64,000 bases of DNA, taken from the NCBI RefSeq assembly GCF_036898095.1, contig NC_090750.1, forward strand, positions 87,391,770 through 87,455,769. The letters are read 5' to 3'. The position numbers and the translations under genes were made by a program. Origin of the DNA: Palaemon carinicauda (lineage: Eukaryota > Arthropoda > Malacostraca > Decapoda > Palaemonidae). Below are positions 21,198 through 31,959 of the stretch, in pieces. The notes below the pieces were generated by a model. It made no database searches. It was not told the origin of the DNA and worked only from the letters and a program-made list of their open reading frames with translations. How positions within the stretch are numbered: position 1 is the stretch's first letter; each line of letters starts with the position of its first letter.

Positions 21198-22767
21198 CTG
21201 AAAATATCCATAACTGCTATAAAACCAGATGAAAACTCAAATGTTCTTTATGATTTTTAAATGCCTTGTAACCTAATAAATATTGTTTACTAAAGTAAAT
21301 ACAAAAATTTCAGCTACAGTATAACCGATCCTGTCTCTACCATTGCATGGTATACAATTTTCATTCTTCATAATATTTAAACCAAGGGATTACTTCAAGT
21401 TATTTTTATACTACCAGAATTTCACAATAATGATCTACTATGAACCTAATCTTTAAAAATGAAGGCTCATATAAGACTGCTACATGGCTTGAGAAAAAGA
21501 CATTGCCAAACAACCTGAAGCAGCAGGCTTGTGACAATGGTAGCACTAAGTTTTGAACCTAAATAAGACAGACATCTAGAGAGGATGTCTCACATGATAT
21601 TCACAGTATCACCTGATTGTTGCTTTGCAGCAAAGGAAATCCGATGTCTATTGGACTTCAATTTTGTTTTTCATTAGAAAAGTCAAAGCATTTCCAGCTT
21701 ACTCAAAGAACAAATAAGATAATCTTGAAGTCAAATTTTATGATGTAAATGACAATGACCTTAGCTACAAGGATCACTAAGTTTTGCCCATTCCTGTGCA
21801 ATATGCCAGGCAGAATGACATTCTGAACATATTTCTCCTCATTGTAGATAAAGCTCTAAATTATGCTTAGGCTATGGATACCAGATGTAAGAAAAATGAG
21901 GTAGCATTTCTATTTTTATTTTAATATTCAGGGCCTACTATCAGCAGCATATAACAAGAACTATAATAGGACGGTCAAGATCTACTGGTATTTCAATGTA
22001 ACGGATGCGATCAACTTCATAACTTTAGTTTGGGATAAATTCTTGAGGAAGATACAGTATGGTACAAATACATCCACATTTGGACTGGTCTCTCTTCATT
22101 TGAGATAAATACCCTTATTACGCAGTAAATTAGAAGAGAGTCAAAGAATTCTAGATGAATTTGCCTGTATTGAACATGGATTATGGTGATTATAGGATAT
22201 CTAAATTATATTTGTATTTGATCGATTCAAATACACAAGGCACTAGAAGAGTTGGAAGACCCAGGCCTGGATGGCTGAGGACTGAAGCACGAAGTAGATG
22301 ATGAATGGAGAAGTATTAAATTAAAAGCTCAACATAAGACACGACTGGCAAAATTTAACAGAGGCCCTTTGCGCTAATAGGCGTAGGTGGTGATGATGAT
22401 GATTTGAATTTGCTTTCCTTTTTATGTTAATCTTTTCCTTTCAGTATTTTTACTCTTTACATCTTATGAGAAACAGGGCATTTAATCCTATTTTGCTACA
22501 AAATTCCAGGGATGAAGGGTTTAATATCACCAAACATTTCCTACTTTGCAGTACTTTGTTATATACATTTTGGTAAATATTTCCTACCTAACATTTTTCT
22601 TTTAACCCCTTTTTAGTGTTACCCCTGACTACTAATACTGAACTAGCAATAATTCAAGCCATACTTTATATGCAATCTACATCTTCAGAATTTAAAAGCA
22701 GGAGCATGAACTTAATACATCACAAACAATCTATTTCTACAGTAAATTTTCAAATGCCATAACAAAC
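21198..22767 (-). other. UBASH3 intron, nothing recognised
   Basis: A 1570-base AT-rich intron. Neither a transposon copy nor another exon was identified. Confidence 0.6.
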
Positions 22768-23011
22768 CTTAGCATACAAGACCTCTAGTACATCATGCTG
22801 AGGTAAAGGCTGTGCCTGCATGGCATCTAGCGAGGCCTGGCGAGAATGTAGACGATCCACCGACGAAGATTCAGACAAAACCTCTGTAGAGCGTCTAGAC
22901 CCTTCGCTGTTTTCCAACAAATTGAGAAGAGATAAGGAGATGGGTGGACGGCGTGGCAGTGATAGTGTGTCTAGTCCTTCTATAACTGTGTTGCCTATTA
23001 CAGGAATTGCT
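22768..23011 (-). CDS. UBASH3: UBASH3 exon: linker between SH3 and phosphatase
   Basis: This 244-nt exon encodes AIPVIGNTVIEGLDTLSLPR, a Ser-rich stretch (SEGSRRSTEVLSESSSVDRL) and HDVLEVLYAK. It is low-complexity, polar and probably disordered, with several Ser and Thr residues. The acceptor TTTCATAG gives one base that completes a codon begun with AA in the SH3 exon. Donor AAG/GTTTGT is in phase 0. The linker is the least conserved part of the family, so identification rests on splice phase and position. Confidence 0.8.
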
Positions 23012-23557
23012 CTATGAAATAGGAAAGAAAATATATTAACACCAATCAACAATACTATTCTTGATCATAAAATAATCTGAATTAATCTATTTATGCTATG
23101 AGCAAGAAAAGCTAAGTTCTTAAAAGGAAGTCCCATTAACCATGATAATTTCATATAATGATCATCATCAGTATAAGAATCAATCAATATAAGAGAATTT
23201 TGCTCAATAAATCATCATTAAAGAAAAAATACTTCTATTAACTAAATTAAAACTAATATTAAAAGTTTTAACTAAACAAGCATATTTTTACCCATGTTGT
23301 TTTGCGCAGTTAGGTGGCAGAAAGAGAATGCTGAATAGCAAGGGAAAATCACCAAACCCGAAATATATTACCTCTTTAACCTGTACTTTAGAGATGAGTA
23401 CAAACTAGAGGGAGTGCAAGGAGGACCCTCCAAGTGGGAAAAAAAAGGATCAATCTTTGAAAGAAGACATAGCTTCAATATTTCTATGAGAGAGGACTTT
23501 TCTTATCTTCTTACAAGTATCTATTAAAAATTAATAGAATAACATCATGTTAAAAAA
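23012..23557 (-). other. Intron flank left of DIRS-B
   Basis: AT-rich intron sequence; nothing recognised. Confidence 0.6.
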
Positions 23558-23598
23558 AAAAATGTTATTTTTATTAATAAAATAAATTTTTGAATATA

Positions 23599-23757
23599 CT
23601 TACCCGATAATCATGTAGCTGTCAACTCCGTTGCCCGACAGAATTCTATGGAGGGATACGCCAGCTATCACAATACTAGAAGGGGGTGTATTTACCAGCG
23701 CCACCTGTGGCCAGGTACTCAAGTACTTCTTGTTGACACCTCCTCAATTATTCCTCG
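23599..23757 (+). repeat. Left ITR of DIRS-B
   Basis: Inverse of 30117-30275; near identical through CTTACCCGATAATCATG and GCGCCACCTGTGGCCAGG. The outermost tip (23558-23598) is left-specific and is copied inverted in the ICR. Confidence 0.95.
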
Positions 23758-23796
23758 GTCCACTGGTTCTCTATGGGGAGGAAGGGAGGGTCGATT

Positions 23797-23893
23797 AAAT
23801 CATGATTATCGGGTAAGTATATTCAAAAATTTATTTTATTAATAAAAATAACATTTTTCAATATTAAACTTACCCGATAATCATGTAGCTGAT
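23797..23893 (+). repeat. Internal complementary region of DIRS-B
   Basis: The complement of the left tip (CATGATTATCGGGTAAGTAT...) runs directly into the complement of the right tip (TTCAATATTAAACTTACCC...), matching the predicted circle junction. Confidence 0.93.
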
Positions 23894-24277
23894 TCACACC
23901 CAGGGGGGTGGGTGAAAAACCAGTGTACAAGACTAAAGGATAGCTAAGTATCCCGTATTTCATATAATCAGTTATCCACAATAACAATGAAATAATAAGT
24001 ACCTGGTAAGGAAGTCGACTTGAACCGTTACTCTGCCTTTAATAAGATCGTCTTCCTTACTGAGCGCAGCGTTCCTCTTGGGAGGCTGAATCAACTCAAA
24101 GGTGCTAAAGTATACAGGGCTGCAACCCATACTAAAGGACCTCATCACAACCTTTAACCTTGGCGCTTCTCAAGAAAGAATTGACCACCCGCCAAATCAA
24201 CAAGGATGTGGAAGGCTTCTTAGCCGACCGTACAACCCATAAAAAGTATTCAAGAGAAAGGTTAAAAAGTTATGGGA

Positions 24278-25351
24278 TTATGGGAATGTAGTGGCTGAGC
24301 CCTCGCCTACTACTGCATTCGTTGCTACGAATGGACCCAGGGTGTAGCAGTACTCGTAAAGAGACTGGACATCTTTGAGATAGAATGATGCGAACACTGA
24401 CTTGCTTCTCCAATAGGTTGCATCCATAACACTCTGCAGAGAACGGTTCTGTTTGAAGGCCACTGAAGTAGCCACAGCTCTCACTTCATGTGTCCTTACC
24501 TTCAGCAAAGCAAGGTCTTCTTCCTTCAGATGAGAATTTGCTTCTCTAATCAGAAGCCTGATGTAGTAAGAAACTGAGTTCTTAGACATTGGTAGAGAAG
24601 GCTTCTTGATAGCACACCATAAGGCTTCTGATTGTCCTCGTAATGGTTTTGACCTTCTTAGATAGTACTTAAGAGCTCTAACTGGGCAAAGTACTCTCTC
24701 CAGTTCGTTCCCCACCATGTTGGACAGGCTTGGGATCTCGAACGACTTAGGCCAAGGACGGGAAGGAAGCTCGTTTTTAGCCAAAAAACCGAGCTGCAAG
24801 GAACATGTAGCCGTTTCAGATGTGAAACCTATGTTCCTGCTGAAGGCGTGGATCTCACTTACTCTTTTACCTGTTGCTAAGCACACGAGGAAAAGAGTTT
24901 TTAATGTGAGGTCCTTAAAAGAGGCTGATTGGAGCGGTTCAAATCCTGATGACATTAGGAACCTTAGGACCACGTCTAGATTCCAGCCTGGAGTGGACAA
25001 CCGACGTTCCTTTGAGGTCTCAAAAGACCTAAGGAGGTCCTGTAGATCTTTGTTGGAGGAAAGATCCAAGCCTCTGTGGCGGAAAACCGCTGCCAACATA
25101 CTTCTGTAACCCTTGATCGTAGGAGCTGATAGGGATCTTACGTTCCTTAGATGTAACAGGAAGTCAGCAATCTGGGTTACAGTGGTACTGGTTGAGGAAA
25201 CTGCATTGGCCTTGCACCAGCTTCGGAAGACTTCCCATTAAGACTGATAGACTCTGAGAGTGGATGTCGTCCTTGCTCTGGCAATCGCTCTGGCTGCCTC
25301 CTTCGAAAAGCCTCTAGCTCTTGAGAGTCTTTCGATAGTCTGAAGGCAGTC
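24278..25351 (-). pseudogene. DIRS-B tyrosine recombinase with one stop
   Basis: The recombinase frame starts near 25351 (DCLQTIERL) and is open to the stop at 24278 except for TAA at 25238-25240, where DIRS-C has Lys in YQSKWEVF. First catalytic Arg in GKRVSEIHAF, HxxR in RTHEVRAVATS, Tyr in FASFYLKD are all present. Close to the YRs of DIRS-C and DIRS-D. If the stop is read through, or translation starts downstream, the catalytic domain is otherwise intact. Confidence 0.87.
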
Positions 25352-26622
25352 AGACGAAGAGCGTGGAGGTTTGGGTGTACCTTCTTTACGTGAGGTTGAC
25401 GCAGAAGGTCCACTCTAGGAGGAAGAGTCCTGGGAACGTCGACCAGCCATTGCAGTACCTCGGTGAACCATTCTCTCGCGGGCCAGAGGGGAGCAACCAA
25501 CGTCAGCCGTGTCCCTTTGTGAGAGGCGAACTTCTGAAGTACCCTGTTGACAATCTTGAACGGCGGGAATGCATACAGGTCGAGATGGGACCAATCCAGC
25601 AGAAAGGCATCCACGCGAACTGCTGCTGGGTCTGGAATCGGAGAACAATACAAGAGGAGCCTCTTGGTCATCGAGGTAGCGAATAGATCTATGGTTGGCT
25701 GACCCCACAGGGCCCAAAGTCTGCTGCAAACATTCTTGTGAAGGGTCCACTCTGTGGGGAAGACCTGACCCTTCCGGCTGAGGCGATCTGCCATGACATT
25801 CATATCGCCCTGAATGAGCCTCGTTACCAGCGTGAGCTTTCGATCTTTTGACCAAATGAGGAGGTCCCTTGCGATCTCGAACAACTTCCTCGAATGAGTC
25901 CCTCCCTGCTTGGAGATGTAAGCCAAGGCTGTGGTGTAGTCGGAGTTCACCTCCACCACCTTGTTAAGCTGGAGGGACTTGAAGTTTATCAAGGCCAGAT
26001 GAACTGCCAACAACTCCTTGCAATAGATGTGAAGTGTCCTTTGCTCCTGATTCCATGTTCCCGAGCATTCCTGTCCGTCCAGTGTCGCACCCCAGCCCGT
26101 GTCCGATGCGTCCGAGAAGAGACGGTGTTCGGGGGTCTGAACAGCCAATGGTAGACCTTCCTTGAGAAGAATGCTGTTCTTCCACCACGTTAGAGTAGAC
26201 CTCATCTCTTCGGAAACAGGAACTGAGCCCGTCTCTAGCGTCATGTCCTTTATCCAGTGAGCAGCTAGATGATACTGAAGGGGGCGGAGGTGGAGTCTCC
26301 CTAACTCGATGAACAGGGCCAGCGAAGAAAGTGTCCCTGTTAGACTCATCCACTGCCTGACTAAGCATCGGTTCCTTCTCAGCATGCTCTGGATGCATTC
26401 TAGGGCTTGGAAGATCCTTGGGGCCGACGGACAAGTCCGAAAAGCTCGACTCTGAAGATCCATACCCAAGGAGACAATGGTCTGGGATGGAACGAGCTGA
26501 GACTCCTCAAAATTGACCAGGAGGCCCAGTTCCTTGGTCAGATCCATAGTCCATTTGAAAATCTCCAGACAGCGACGACTTGTGGGAGCTCTTAAAAGCC
26601 AGTCGTCTGACGGAGCCGGACA
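25177..26622 (-). pseudogene. DIRS-B RT/RNase H, 5'-deleted
   Basis: The frame resumes at DDWLLRAPTSRRC (the RT YLDD motif reduced to DD) and runs through RT thumb, RNase H (FSDASDTGWGATLDG, KELLAVHLAL, NVMADRLSRK) and the C-terminal part with YAFPPFKIVNRVL and LVAPLWPAREWF to the stop at 25177. SDNTT has become SDYTT. The RT fingers and part of the palm are absent through the gag-RT deletion. Confidence 0.88.
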
Positions 26623-27212
26623 CAAGATCATGATACTGCTGCACAGTCTGTAAACTGTCAATCATGGGCAAGCGAGGAAGTACAGTGACAACCCGAATCT
26701 GTCTAGACTGTCTGGGTCGTACAGACAACTCCTTAACGGGTTGCTGAGGTTGCCGCACTGCGTCACAACAAGTCCCTTCTGTTGGTTGTTGAACGTCTTC
26801 CCCGTGACACATTGACTCCGTAAACAAAAAATCCTCTAACAAGGACTAAGCTTGGACTGCATGTCATGCAACACAGCTCAAGGTCTATGGGAGCAGGTGT
26901 GGTAACAGACGGGATTAGCGGCTGAAGTGGAACCATTACCTTCCCTGTAAGCATGTTATGCTTAAATAAAAGTCCATAAGAGGTTATGCAGCTAAAGGCT
27001 CCCTCCAAATGACAGAGTCCTCAAGGGAATATCAGAAGGAGGGAGAAAAGAACTTTCTCATCTACAGGGACCTTATCCTAGAAAAGCTAAGTTCTCTGAG
27101 TGAGGGTTCACTGGTGCAAAAGCAGCAGACTAGAAGGCAACGTTATGAAACTGCTTGACAGTCTAGTGAGTTGGCAACAACCCAAGATGTGTTGAGAAGC
27201 ATGCGGTAAGGT

Positions 27213-27404
27213 ATGCAGAGCATGATGTATGCAGAGTATGCTGTATGCAGAGCATGCTGTATGTAGAGCATGTTGTATGCAGAGCATGCTGAATGCAGAG
27301 CATGCTGTATGCAGAGCATGTTGTATGCAGAGCATGCTGAATGCAGAGCATGCTGAATGCTGAGCATGTAGTAAGCAGAGCCTGCTGTAAGCAGAGCCTG
27401 CTGT
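27213..27404 (-). repeat. 16-bp tandem array, about 12 units, in DIRS-B gag
   Basis: Units of the type ATGCAGAGCATGCTGT, each 16 bases, are repeated about 12 times with point variants. On the minus strand all three frames are open and give the same repeating peptide (SACSAYNMLCIQHALH type), because 16 is not a multiple of 3. Confidence 0.93.
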
Positions 27405-28071
27405 AAGGAAAGCAGAGCGTGTGCATGGCGTTTAACATTTCTCAGAAATTCCATGACCAGTGCTAGAGAGCTTTATGCATGCTTGCATGGGGTTTAAACC
27501 ATGGTATGAAAATGGAGGTAAGGTATGCTGAACAGCAGAGTCAGAACGAGCTGGAACAACAATAGTTGTGGTTTCCTCTTCAAGACTCCGATGAGGGAAC
27601 ACCTGAGGCTCAGTCTGCAAAGGCTGAATAAAAGACAAGCAGAAGGAAGGCGCATGGGTGGAGGAGGCTGACTCCTAGCATGAGTGGTTGAACCCAAGGG
27701 TTGCGCTTGCTGAGCGGTTGGCGGAAGCGGAGTAGCAAGTTCCAGTTCCTGTGGTGTGAGCGGAGCGCGAAGAGGAAGAGGCTGCGCAGAACAAGGTAAA
27801 TGTCTCGCAAGCTGAGGCTCCTGAGGCGCAAGGCTAAGGTGTTGTGGTGCTTGCCTTGTGGAGGGTTGAGCTCGCTGCAGCAAGAGCTGAGGAGACTGAC
27901 TCATGGACGGGAGAGGTTGTTGTACCTCAACCGAGTGTTGTATCACTGGTGGAGCAGCAAGTGGAGGCGGAGGAAGAGAGGTATAATCCTCCTGATCCCA
28001 ATGTAAAGGTTGCCTTAAGGAAGGCGGAGGCTGAACACCACAGGGAACAGCAAACTCAGCACGTGGCTCAA

Positions 28072-28540
28072 CATCGTACGCCTGGCAGGTGGAACTGCTG
28101 GCAGGTGGTACTGCGATCAGGCGGAGCGAGTGTAGGTGGAGGGAGTGTAGGCGGAGGCGGAGGAGCAACACTCTCAGCCCGACACTCACGCATCAAGTCC
28201 GAAAGCTGTGCTTGCATGGACTGTAGTAGAGTCCACAACATCGTACGCCTGGCAGATGGTACTGTGATCAGGCGGAGCGAGTGTAGGTGGAGCGAGTGTA
28301 GGCGGAGGCGGAGGAGTAACACTCTCAGCCCGACACTCACGCATCAAGTCCGAAAGCTGTGCTTGCATGGACTGTAGTAGAGTTCACAACATCGTACGCC
28401 TGGCAGGTGGTACTGTGATCAGGTGGAGCGATCATAGGCGGGGGGGAGTGTAGGCGGAGGCGGAGGCGCAACACTCTCAGCCCGACACTCACGCATCAAG
28501 ACCGAAAGTTGTGACTGTATGGACTGCAGTAGAGTTAACT
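28072..28540 (-). repeat. Three tandem copies of a 151-bp gag segment in DIRS-B
   Basis: Each copy begins on the plus strand with CATCGTACGCCTGGCAG (28072, 28239, 28390) and includes the segment coding MQAQLSDLMRECRAES plus a Pro-rich tract. Spacing is 167 then 151 bases; the first includes a 16-base extra insertion. Neither spacing keeps frame, so copies sit in different reading frames. Confidence 0.92.
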
Positions 28541-29005
28541 TGGGGTCGGCAGACACTAAGTTCTGCTGAGGTAAAGCCTTAACAGCAGAGATCTGTTGTG
28601 GCAGAACCTTACTCCTCTTAGGCGGAGTGTAATCAACTGATGACTGAGGAGAGTCAGAGCTAACCCAATGACTGCATTCGGGTTGTGAACTTTAACTTCG
28701 TACGTCTGGCATAGGTCTGGACTTAACGTTTAAGAGGTCTTGAGACCTGAGACCAGCGTTACTCTGCCTTTATTTTCTCCCCTAATCTCTTCTGCAGACG
28801 AGCAAAATAAGGGCTCAATCGTCTGCGGGTGGGAGTGACGGTCTCGGTAAGACACGCCCACAACCACCGAGAATACTTCTGTGCGCCGATCAAGGCCTGC
28901 TGAACCCTTATGCCCTTCGACATTGCTTCTCCCCTGGGCTTGGGAGCTTGCAAGAGGTCCCGGACTGGGAGGACGACTGGCGCGCACAAAAGTACCCTCA
29001 CGCAC

Positions 29006-29312
29006 TAATCACTTATCACTTTGATTTCTGTTTGCACTTATTTCACTGAACTCGAAACTTTAAGTGGTTTGTACCTGAAATACGCAATTCTATCCTTTCT
29101 CAAAGTTAGTAATTGCGAAAACAGAATTACAATGTAACAGAAAAATCTAATGAAAGATAATTCAGTGGTTGGAAAGAGACTAAACACTAGATCACTCTAG
29201 AAACGTTTAGTTTCTTCCCCTAAAGAGACTAGGGAGAAGAGCAAAAACGATAACGACGTTACTCGTACGCCTGGCAGGCTTGAATGAAACGTTTATCCTC
29301 TTTCTCCCTCCG

Positions 29313-29343
<31 letters not shown>

Positions 29344-29927
29344 TGACTTAGAACCTGAGAGAAGAGCCCAATCATATATATCGTTAAAACATATTATTGT
29401 TAAAGGAAAAAAAAAAAAAACTGAAAAGTTCCTTTATTAGGATCAAAACCATTAAGTTAAGAAAGAATGAACAAAACGCTAGACACGGTTACTCTTACTG
29501 CAACGTGAAACCGTGAACATTCTTTCTCTATCGTAACGATAGAGTGCAAGTTGAACGTTCTGAACGTCAACAACTGCAGAGACAAAACAAAACGTTAGTT
29601 CAACTTTGAAAACAGTACGAGACTGTCAAAGAAAATCTTTCAAACTCTGTGGCGGAAATAGCATAATATGTTAACAGGTAAAACCGAAATGACGGGCTCA
29701 AAGTTTATTAACTTCGGTAAAAGACCGCCTACTATTAGGAAGGTCGAATATAAACAAATATAAAAATTAATTTTAATGAGTTTATAATAAAAGGAAGTTA
29801 ATCGAAGAAGCCTATAAGAGGCGGAGAGATATAAAATAAATCTATAACTTTTGTTAAGCAAAATTAAGAGAGAGAGTCTATACTCTCTTAGACACCAACA
29901 CTTCCGTCTAAGGGAAGGGTCGGCCAT
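29006..29927 (-). other. DIRS-B 5' region without gag homology
   Basis: MADPS, the start shared with DIRS-C and DIRS-D gag, is at 29927. Thereafter the sequence is AT-rich, unrelated to gag, and includes a (TC)n run (29318-29344) and a poly-A run near 29405. The cysteine cluster is missing. Gag similarity resumes at about 29005. This may be an insertion with loss of gag codons, or a diverged leader. Confidence 0.6.
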
Positions 29928-30116
29928 TGAAAGGTGAACAAGAGTTCATACTCTCTCGTCACCATAATTAATCAAATTAATTCCAAAAGCTAACTAAGCT
30001 AATATAGAAGTTTCCAGTAAAGCGACAGCCGAAATCAAAGAGAAATACTTCACCAAAGTCGTGAAAATACTCCAAGAACATAAGCGTATCCCAGAACGTC
30101 TTGCCGGAAGCACGAC

Positions 30117-30290
30117 AGAGGAATAATTGAGGAGGTGTCAACAAGAAGTACTTGAGTACCTGGCCACAGGTGGCGCTGGTAAATACACCCCCTTCTAGTA
30201 TTGTGATAGCTGGCGTATCCCTCCATAGAATTCTGTCGGGCAACGGAGTTGACAGCTACATGATTATCGGGTAAGTTTAATATTGAAAAA
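30117..30290 (+). repeat. Right ITR of DIRS-B
   Basis: Inverse of the left ITR; plus-strand tip GGGTAAGTTTAATATTGAAAA, followed by host sequence AACAGAATTT. Confidence 0.94.
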
Positions 30291-31959
30291 AACAGAATTT
30301 CTATAATAAAACTTTTAATTTCTATACTCGTCTGATGATCAAGTTGGTTCTTCTCCAGGACCTTGGTTTAATGGACCTTTACCGGAAAATTTAGAAATTT
30401 TGAAATTTTCCCCTTTTCTTCCTTTTAATAAACACATGCACTTAGTAAAGGAATGAGCATTCTAGTAGTAAGTGGTAACTGGTGTGCCATTTTCTTTGTC
30501 TACCCAGTTTCTCCAGCCACCAGCTACTGGCCAGACCTACATCAGATTGTTTGCGTATTACTAAGCATTAATATGTCTTCCCCTCGTTTTGTAAGTAATT
30601 ACTAAGTGGAGTGTGTAATGGAAGTGTTTCTGGAAGTACAGTACTGTGCTTTAAATTATGACGAGAAAAGATGTTTCAGTTACAGTACCTCTTATGCAAT
30701 AATATATTGTGATGGCTGCTGATCAAGTTAAGTGTAGAGTGCTAATGGGAACTTGCATTTAGTTCAAAGGAAAAGCCAGGAAAGACTAAGCTAGTTTAAT
30801 GTAGCGGGGATGACAATGATAATGGCAAGCCTCCACCTTTATACCTTCAACCATAAGCATTGTGGCAAGTAAGGTTGGTTCTCCAGTTAGAACATCTGAT
30901 CCTGCCTTAATTTTGTTGGTACGGTAATTAAGATTGTCCAGCCTAGTCGTTATGTTCCCTACTTATCTAAAATTAAGATGAGCAGCCTAGCCCTGATGTC
31001 CCCTAATTATCTACAATATATATAAAATTCCCAAAAGACTGGAATAGCATATTGAATAATCTTCTACTGTGCATTTGAATTGGTCACAATTGTATGAAGG
31101 TGTTAAGCCTGTTGTTCTCTTGAATGAGAATCTGGTCAACATATTTGATAGGAGTATCCCTTCACATGTGCTATGATACTGAATGAAAGACAAAACTGGT
31201 TCAATAATGATTGTAAGAGGCATATATGTTTGGAAGGATAACAAATTTGGCTTGGAATAACTAAAACTTAGCTAAGAGCTGTTGGTCTGAGAGTTTATGT
31301 TTCAATTGAAAGGGATTACAATTTGACTGTAAAAGAAACCCCTTCTTGTACAACCTAGAAACATGTGATGGAATACCCTTAAATCTGTACTCTTTTGTGT
31401 AGACTCCACAGTTCCTCCTTTACTTAAACCCAATGGTTCTGTTACTCACAGTCCAAAGGAAAAGGCAACCCTTTTTGGCTGATGTATTTGACAGTAAGCA
31501 GAGTACAATCATGAGAAGCTAGATCTTCCTCATTCCTATTTTCCTGAGGCTAAACACTAGAAGGATCTTGACGCTTATGGAGGCGCAGATCCAAAAGGTA
31601 TTTTTCACTTGTTTTTTTTATAAAGACCGGTGATTTCTTACCTCTCACGTTGTCTGTTATTTTCTGCAAGATTGCAAAGGGCTAAATATTTTTGCACTTG
31701 GAGAATTGTTATGGTTAGTCCATTAGGTCAATGTGATTGCAGTACCTCTAGCCTTCAGATTACCATTAAATTTTCATCACTCCTATATTATGTAGTTTTT
31801 AACACCTTTTGGCAAAACGTCTAAATAGGAATGTTGAAGGTAATCATCTGTTCCCTAGTTTTAATTTGGCTTTTGCAAAGGCATTGGTCCATGCAATGCC
31901 CTTCTTACAATTTCCAATGCTGAGAAGAAATCCCTTGATTGTGCTCAGAAGTTAGTATG
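30291..31959. other. AT-rich intron, no gene seen
   Basis: Intron of UBASH3 between DIRS-B and the LINE fragment. Nothing recognised on either strand. Confidence 0.55.

Larger units (their letters stand above)
26623..29005 (-). pseudogene. DIRS-B gag middle region, repeat-expanded and out of frame
   Basis: Segments recognisable against DIRS-C gag, in order on the minus strand: VRASRPPSPGPLASSQAQGR (near 28990), the LLQSMQAQLSDLM segment (28.1-28.5 kb, three copies), a Pro/Gln-rich part (27.5-28.0 kb), the 16-bp array (27213-27404), then CCDAVRQPQQPVKE and YHDLVSGSVRR (26.65-26.8 kb), where the deletion junction lies. Frame changes are frequent. The gag cannot be translated as one protein. 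Confidence 0.75.
23558..30290 (-). mobile_element. DIRS-B retrotransposon, internally deleted
   Basis: A DIRS element inside the 11.6-kb UBASH3 intron, sense to the gene. ITR cores are at 23599-23757 and 30117-30275. The ICR is at 23797-23893. YR and the RNase H half of RT/RH remain, but an internal deletion joins the middle of gag directly to the RT catalytic motif near 26612-26622. Gag carries three tandem-repeat expansions and lacks its N-terminal Cys cluster. This copy is defective; mobility would need proteins from elsewhere. Confidence 0.93.
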
